Positions 26,893 to 31,379 of a DNA stretch of 31,379 nucleotides are shown one piece after another. The stretch comes from CAZQIC01 sp964593555 (lineage in GTDB: Bacteria; Bacteroidota; Bacteroidia; JAFLBG01). A model generated the notes under the pieces. That model searched no databases. It was not told the origin of the DNA and saw only the letters and a program-made list of their open reading frames with translations. Position 1 is the first letter of the stretch. Each line of letters begins with the position of its first letter. Made by a program: the position numbers and the translations under genes. The DNA lies in the NCBI GenBank assembly GCA_964593555.1, contig CAZQIC010000046.1, forward strand, positions 1 through 31,379. Reading direction: 5' to 3'.

Positions 26893-26917
26893 TATGATCT
26901 ATTGTTTAAAAGGACTA

Positions 26918-26925
26918 CAAATTTA
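26918..26925 (-). promoter_or_regulatory. -7 box upstream of secA
   Basis: TAAATTTG on the - strand matches the Bacteroidota TAnnTTTG -7 consensus exactly and lies 25 bases before the secA ATG. No clear TTTG is seen 19 bases upstream. Confidence 0.45.
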
Positions 26926-27078
26926 GCTATTTATACCGAAACCTCCGCGTTTCTTAAAAATCGGAAATAGCGCCCTCCTTTGGCATTAACTTATAGTACG
27001 TTTCACTTCCGAAAGGAAGCTCAACTACTGTACGTAAATCTTCTATTAATGAAAAGTAGCAATTCATGCCTTATGGAC

Positions 27079-27108
27079 TTGTATAATTAAATAAAATTTG
27101 TAATTTGG
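27079..27108 (+). promoter_or_regulatory. Bacteroidota-type promoter before lipoprotein gene
   Basis: TTG (27079-27081), 19 bases, TAATTTGG (27101-27108) fit the TTG-N19-TAnnTTTG pattern, 32 bases before the ATG at 27141. The spacing supports it; the -7 element has one shifted base. Confidence 0.55.
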
Positions 27109-27140
27109 TGTTCAAGACATACCCATAAAATACACAAAAC

Positions 27141-27977
27141 ATGAGAATTTTATTTTTAGCGATTTCGGCTTTATGTTTATCTGCATGCCAAAACGATTAT
27201 ATGCAAATAGTTGAGACCAAAGCGGTTAACGCCAAGCTGGACAATGATCATTACGTTTATGAAACAGATGCAGTAAAAATAACTTATCAATTTTGGCACG
27301 ATCAAGGCTTAATGTCATTTACCATTTATAACAAACTAAGCACCCCTTTATATATTGATTGGTCAAAATCTTCCCTTATTTACAATAGCAGTAAATTAAA
27401 TTACTGGGTGAGCGATGATAAGAATGAAGCTACGGCTTATTATGGAAAATATTTTTATAGTGGGCCTGTTATGGCGCCTGGATATAATGTGAGCGAAGAA
27501 ATTGGTGTAGCGAATTCAAACACTTTTAATAACAAAGAAAAGGTCACTTTTATCCCTCCAAAATCAAATTATTACAGGAGTCAGTTTCGTTTTATGAGCG
27601 AAGAATTTATTCCGATCGACAAAACCAAATATGAAATGGTAACTAGTAATGAGGATGAGAAGAAAAAGACAAAAGTTTACACCGCGCAATTTGATAAGAA
27701 CAATACCCCACTATCACTGCGCAATTACATCTCTGTTTCAAAAAGCGAGACCGCTGAAGGCGAGTTTTTTATCGATAACGAATTTTACGTTTCCGGAGTT
27801 CAATCCATGTACATAGGCCATGCGCTTGGAAAATACAAGCAGCAAACAAACCAAGAAGGTGAAAAACAGTTTGACTTGCCTTATAAGAAGAATACCTCTT
27901 TTTATATTTTACACTATGATGTAAATAAAGTGGAAAACTTATCGAACGACAAGTATTGCACCAAAAAATTTAAATAG
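27141..27977 (+). CDS. lipoprotein of unknown function
   Basis: 278 aa. The signal peptide ends LSAC (Cys 16), a typical lipobox; Asn-Asp after the Cys fits usual outer-membrane sorting. The mature part is mostly beta-type sequence (YQFWHDQGLMSFTIYNKL, PLYIDWSKSSLIY, NYWVSDDK) with aromatic and polar residues and no catalytic motif I recognise. Divergent from secA and preceded by a reasonable promoter. Its TAG stop directly abuts the stop of the convergent gene, without a terminator hairpin between. Not recognised as a named family. Confidence 0.78.
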   Translation: MRILFLAISALCLSACQNDYMQIVETKAVNAKLDNDHYVYETDAVKITYQFWHDQGLMSFTIYNKLSTPLYIDWSKSSLIYNSSKLNYWVSDDKNEATAYYGKYFYSGPVMAPGYNVSEEIGVANSNTFNNKEKVTFIPPKSNYYRSQFRFMSEEFIPIDKTKYEMVTSNEDEKKKTKVYTAQFDKNNTPLSLRNYISVSKSETAEGEFFIDNEFYVSGVQSMYIGHALGKYKQQTNQEGEKQFDLPYKKNTSFYILHYDVNKVENLSNDKYCTKKFK

Positions 27978-28463
27978 TTAATTACCTTGAGCAACAGCTT
28001 GCCCAGCTTGTTTGCAATTACCATAATCGCAGCCCTGTATCATTAGTATATATGCTTTTTGATCAGTTTCACTTGACGGTATAGTATATTCAACATAATA
28101 CCTGCCACTTTTTTTTGGTTCAAACATCCAGCTTGCCTGATTAGTGGAACGAAAATTGTCATATACCTTTTTTCTTTTCTTTGATGTTTTACTGCCGTCA
28201 AACACTTCTATTAACACACTATTGTATATTCCGTTTTGGCAGAATACAATTTTAGAGGGAAGGCCCTCTCCAGCAAGAAAATCTGTTTCAATTTTTTTAC
28301 CCTGCTTTCCCACCACAAATTGATTAAGGGCATAATTATCATATTTGTAACAACCTAAAAGAAGTATGTTTTTAGCCATTAATTGCCTTACCACACTTTG
28401 CCCAAAACTCTGCACACTAAGAATCAATCCTAATGCAACCGAACACACTATCACCTTCTTCAT
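27978..28463 (-). CDS. small secreted protein, unknown
   Basis: 161 aa with a signal peptide (VIVCSVALGLILSVQSFGQ). Two Cys pairs in the mature chain (GCYKYD, VFCQNG, QGCDYGNC) could form disulfides. The sequence SGRYYVEYTIPSSETDQKAY suggests a jelly-roll-like beta fold; it resembles small periplasmic proteins of the phylum, but no family is recognised. Its stop directly abuts the stop of the convergent lipoprotein gene (27977/27978), and 161 bp separate its start from the next gene upstream on the - strand, which is terminated by its own hairpin. Confidence 0.75.
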   Translation of the reverse strand: MKKVIVCSVALGLILSVQSFGQSVVRQLMAKNILLLGCYKYDNYALNQFVVGKQGKKIETDFLAGEGLPSKIVFCQNGIYNSVLIEVFDGSKTSKKRKKVYDNFRSTNQASWMFEPKKSGRYYVEYTIPSSETDQKAYILMIQGCDYGNCKQAGQAVAQGN

Positions 28464-28569
28464 AATTTTTCTGCATTTATAACATCTAATTTATCTCAAA
28501 TAATGCAGGAAAAAATCCAAAAATGGAAGGATATATAACCGATGTAAGATTTCACATCATTTTAAAATT

Positions 28570-28613
28570 AAATAGTGGCCAGACTTGCAAATAACAAGAG
28601 CCGACCACTATTT
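28570..28613 (-). terminator. hairpin downstream of AOS-acyltransferase fusion gene
   Basis: AAATAGTGG (28570-28578) and CCACTATTT (28605-28613) form a 9-bp perfect stem with an inner CTTG/CAAG pairing (28584-28587, 28595-28598), 11 bases after the gene's stop. On the - strand the stem is followed by A/T-rich sequence with a short T run. Likely terminator. Confidence 0.6.
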
Positions 28614-28624
28614 TCTATCCAACC

Positions 28625-31114
28625 TTACAACACTTCTTCCTCTGCTAAAACATTTTGTTCAACAACCGGGAGACTATACTTCACACGCTGTTGTGTCTTG
28701 TTAAGCTCAAGAACCTGCATATTAAAACTATCATTGCTTTGTACATAAGCTACTTTTGGAACAGGTACTGCACCAAACTTTTGTTTTTCCACAGATGCAG
28801 TAAAGCCTAAGTAGATTTTTTTAAGCCCAAGTTGCCTCGCTCTTTTCACCACCTGATAAATAATTTGTTTGTAATTTTTGTACGAGAATAAATAATAGTA
28901 GTCAATCCCTACCACCATCGGACAAAAAACATTCTCCGCCTTATAAATAAATCCAACAGCAATTGGAAGGTCCTGTCCTCTGTCATCAAATTCCTTTTTG
29001 AGGGTTAATGTGATTACCTCCCAATTAGGGTCGTTGATCATTGCTGCAATTATTTTTTTATTGAGTGAAAAGGTATTTAACTCCATACTTCTGTCTTTAA
29101 CATTGCAATATAACCTGTATATGTGATTGAGCTCACTCTCGCTTGTAGTTGAAATAATTTTAACATCATAAAATTGTTCATACCTAAGCACATCTCTTCT
29201 CACATTATGACGTGCCTTATATGGCAATTTTGTTAAATAATATTCAGGGGTTTCCCAGTCAATAAAATCTTTTCTCATCTCATGTGCATCAGGTAAATCC
29301 ACTTTTACAAACCCCTGGCCAAGTAAAAAGTCGTGTAGTTCACCATCTCCCTTTTCAAAATCACGTAACGTAATTGTATTCGCATTTGATTTGTCTTGGA
29401 TCTTCCCTGCTTCTTCCAAAAGAATAAGCATAGCGCCTTTCCAATTCGGGTGATTCTTATCGAGATATAAGTGATTCCCTTCGCTTAAGAGCGATCCCAT
29501 CATTACAACTTTTGAGCATAAATGGTATGGATCCTTTTTCCTTTTTTGTTCCAGCTCTTCTGATACTGCAGCCGGCGAAAACATATCTTCTTTACATAGC
29601 GCTACAGTATAAAAAGTAGAAGCGACAATATTCTCCTGTTTATCTTTTACGGTAATGTAATTAAACTCCCAATTGTTTTCAGGCTCTGGATTGTTTTTAA
29701 ATGTACGCTCCAGAAAACTAAGCCCGTTCCAATCAAACGATCCACGATCACTGAACAACGAATCCCATTGTTCTTTTTTAATATTTTTTATACTGTCAGT
29801 GGATTCTACTTTTAAATCATTTTCATTCCCAATTTTTATTTCTTCTTTTACCTCTTCAACAAGAGGCATTTTAAATGCTTTGCGAATATCATTATCCGTG
29901 CAGCCTTCTTCTTCCAGGGCTTTTGGATAATGATAGGTTATTGCTTCAATGATCTGTTCAATATCATTTGTGGTCTGGTGACGTGTTACACACATCCTTA
30001 AACCTGCACACTTCATTGATACCGCAGGGAATTGCCCGATGCTTATATAAAAACCATCATCCATCAGGCGTTTTACCATATTGTGACCAACCCTCGGAAG
30101 ACTCATGCCCACAAAGAAAATTGGCGCATTGTTATTGGCAACAACAGGTAAATTATTTTTTTTCAGCAAATAATTACAATAGTTAGTACGCGTTTGCAAT
30201 TCATCCTGCATAGAATAAATTTCGTTTGTCAAATGAATTTTTGCACAAGCTACTCCAACACCTAACATTGGCGGAGGAACAGATCCTGAAAAGATAAGCG
30301 TGTCACCGCATGTTCTTATTCTGCGTTTTGTTTCCTGATCGGGTAAAACAATAGCTCCTCCGCCAGAAGCAAATGCTTTATTCATGCAAGTGACCAATAT
30401 CATTTGAGGGTGATAATTAATTTGGCTCAAAGCATATCCAGATCCGTTTTTACCTATCCAGCTCATTCCATGTGTATCATCTATGTAACAATAGAATTGC
30501 TCATACTTATCCATTAATGCGTACAACTCTTTTAGTGGAGCCAAATCTCCATACATAGAATAAACGCCATCGAGCATATACCAAATGCGGCGATGTTTTT
30601 GGCTTAGTTCTTTTATTCTCTCTTCCAGTTTTGCAAGATCATTATGCCTCAGTAATTCAACAGGTATGCCTTTAGCTTTTACCATTTTTACGGTAACCTG
30701 CACACTTGCATGTACAAACTGATCTAAAATAACAGCATCGTCATCGCGCACAAGTACCGGAATAGCCGCCTGGTGTGCAAGCGTTGTGGATGGAGCAACT
30801 AAGGTTGGCTTAGAAAAAATTTCTGACATCAACGACTCTAATTCACCATACAAAAAATTAGAAGCGTAAGCACGCGTGGTTCCAAACTGGGTTCCATAAC
30901 GTTCAAAGGCTGCAATGCCTCCTTGCTTTAACCTGTTATCGGTTTCGAGGCCCATGTAGCTATAGGAAGCGAAATTCACTAGTTTGCGGCCACCTATATT
31001 AAGTGTCCGGCCGTCGGCATAATAATCATCTGTTGTTAGATGTAAGATTTTCTTTTTTACACCGTTGGAAATGCATTCATCTACCGTGTCGAGAATTTGG
31101 TTGTGTTTCGCCAT
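28625..31114 (-). CDS. alpha-oxoamine synthase - acyltransferase-like fusion enzyme
   Basis: 829 aa from the ATG at 31114; the frame extends to a GTG at 31174 but the ATG has an A/T-rich TTTAAATATG-type leader and starts the conserved domain cleanly. Residues about 1-420 are a PLP-dependent alpha-oxoamine synthase of the KBL/serine palmitoyltransferase/CqsA type: stacking His in DQFVHAS (135), DDTHG (212-216, His 215), Schiff-base Lys in CMNKAFASGGG (246). The family condenses an acyl thioester with an amino acid, losing CO2. The C-terminal 370 residues form a GNAT/FemAB-like acyltransferase-like half (SKVVMMGSLLSEGNH, KARHNVRRDVL, VVGIDYYYLFSYKNYKQIIY). One chain could thus make an acylated aminoketone and then N-acylate it. 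The 17-bp motif shared with the HMG-CoA reductase operon lies 217 bp upstream. Confidence 0.85.
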   Translation of the reverse strand: MAKHNQILDTVDECISNGVKKKILHLTTDDYYADGRTLNIGGRKLVNFASYSYMGLETDNRLKQGGIAAFERYGTQFGTTRAYASNFLYGELESLMSEIFSKPTLVAPSTTLAHQAAIPVLVRDDDAVILDQFVHASVQVTVKMVKAKGIPVELLRHNDLAKLEERIKELSQKHRRIWYMLDGVYSMYGDLAPLKELYALMDKYEQFYCYIDDTHGMSWIGKNGSGYALSQINYHPQMILVTCMNKAFASGGGAIVLPDQETKRRIRTCGDTLIFSGSVPPPMLGVGVACAKIHLTNEIYSMQDELQTRTNYCNYLLKKNNLPVVANNNAPIFFVGMSLPRVGHNMVKRLMDDGFYISIGQFPAVSMKCAGLRMCVTRHQTTNDIEQIIEAITYHYPKALEEEGCTDNDIRKAFKMPLVEEVKEEIKIGNENDLKVESTDSIKNIKKEQWDSLFSDRGSFDWNGLSFLERTFKNNPEPENNWEFNYITVKDKQENIVASTFYTVALCKEDMFSPAAVSEELEQKRKKDPYHLCSKVVMMGSLLSEGNHLYLDKNHPNWKGAMLILLEEAGKIQDKSNANTITLRDFEKGDGELHDFLLGQGFVKVDLPDAHEMRKDFIDWETPEYYLTKLPYKARHNVRRDVLRYEQFYDVKIISTTSESELNHIYRLYCNVKDRSMELNTFSLNKKIIAAMINDPNWEVITLTLKKEFDDRGQDLPIAVGFIYKAENVFCPMVVGIDYYYLFSYKNYKQIIYQVVKRARQLGLKKIYLGFTASVEKQKFGAVPVPKVAYVQSNDSFNMQVLELNKTQQRVKYSLPVVEQNVLAEEEVL

Positions 31115-31330
31115 ATTTAATTTTTTTATAATTGGATGGACGACGAAAATACCGTAAACACAGGCCTTTGGCACGTTTACAAAAGTTTCGTTACCAACAT
31201 TATCTTGATAAGAATTAACATCCTTGGCTAAGAAATAATTAAATAAAAAATTTCAGATCAAACACATGTAAGATTTGCATATAAATAACAAGTAAGGAAC
31301 TACCCGGGCAGTTGGAATTTTATTAATTTT

Positions 31331-31347
31331 AGGGGAGTTCTAAAAAT
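31331..31347 (-). promoter_or_regulatory. 17-bp motif upstream of AOS-acyltransferase fusion
   Basis: The - strand reads ATTTTTAGAACTCCCCT, identical to 33-49 on the + strand, followed by AAAATTAATAAAA and preceded by TTTTTAACATTCT. It lies 217 bases before the ATG at 31114, so a leader of some 200 bases would follow if it is a promoter. It could alternatively serve another gene beyond the window. Confidence 0.45.
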
Positions 31348-31379
31348 AGAATGTTAAAAACAATCTAATAAAATCGTAT

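Noticed and set aside
27006..27019. CTTCC-GAAA-GGAAG hairpin between secA and the lipoprotein gene
   Set aside because: Short stem with a stable tetraloop, but no T tract and between divergent starts; role unclear, so not listed.
33..31347. Whole window as a transposon bounded by 17-bp inverted repeats
   Set aside because: No transposase or integrase, an essential secA inside, no target duplication visible; shared regulation is simpler.
1..31379. CRISPR arrays, tRNA or rRNA genes
   Set aside because: No regularly spaced repeats and no cloverleaf or rRNA-like sequence was seen on reading.

Overview
The window is low-GC DNA from a member of the Bacteroidota, almost certainly chromosomal. The evidence is a long SecA (about 1,107 aa) with the lineage-typical insertions, several secreted proteins with C-terminal type IX secretion (T9SS) sorting domains, SBBP and Ig-like modules, TTG-N19-TAnnTTTG type promoters, A/T-rich leaders instead of Shine-Dalgarno sites, and dispersed intergenic palindromes.

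Left part (65-11934, all + strand): ten genes form a tightly packed putative lipid/isoprenoid operon. In order they encode an HMG-CoA reductase family enzyme, a small membrane protein, a UbiA-type prenyltransferase, a rifampin-phosphotransferase-like dikinase, an acyl-CoA desaturase, a BtaA-type aminocarboxypropyltransferase, a phytol/dolichol-kinase-like membrane kinase, a GNAT-like protein, an OleC-like AMP ligase and a second desaturase. Most junctions overlap or lie within 3 bp. The two exceptions (7172-7371 and 9064-9358) are gaps occupied by repeat DNA: a dyad repeat, and a decayed GIY-YIG endonuclease cassette between two inverted hairpins. The operon looks like a pathway for an unusual amino/phospho lipid with unsaturated or prenyl chains. 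I recognise the families but not the set as a described system.

Middle (11945-23425, mostly - strand): two tandem paralogous secreted beta-helix proteins with T9SS domains, a small PepSY-like secreted protein, a glycine-rich stress-type protein, a 1,029-aa SBBP beta-propeller/Ig-like/T9SS protein, a Cys-motif lipoprotein (+ strand), and a cytochrome-c/monooxygenase-like lipoprotein.

Right part (23569-31379): secA, a lipoprotein (+), a small secreted protein (-), and a large fused enzyme (-) combining a PLP-dependent alpha-oxoamine synthase with an acyltransferase-like half. An exact 17-bp motif (ATTTTTAGAACTCCCCT) lies just upstream of the HMG-CoA reductase gene and, in reverse orientation, upstream of this fusion gene. 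This links the two lipid loci at the edges of the window as a possible co-regulated system. Each copy sits exactly 32 bases from its end of the window, so how the window was cut should be checked.
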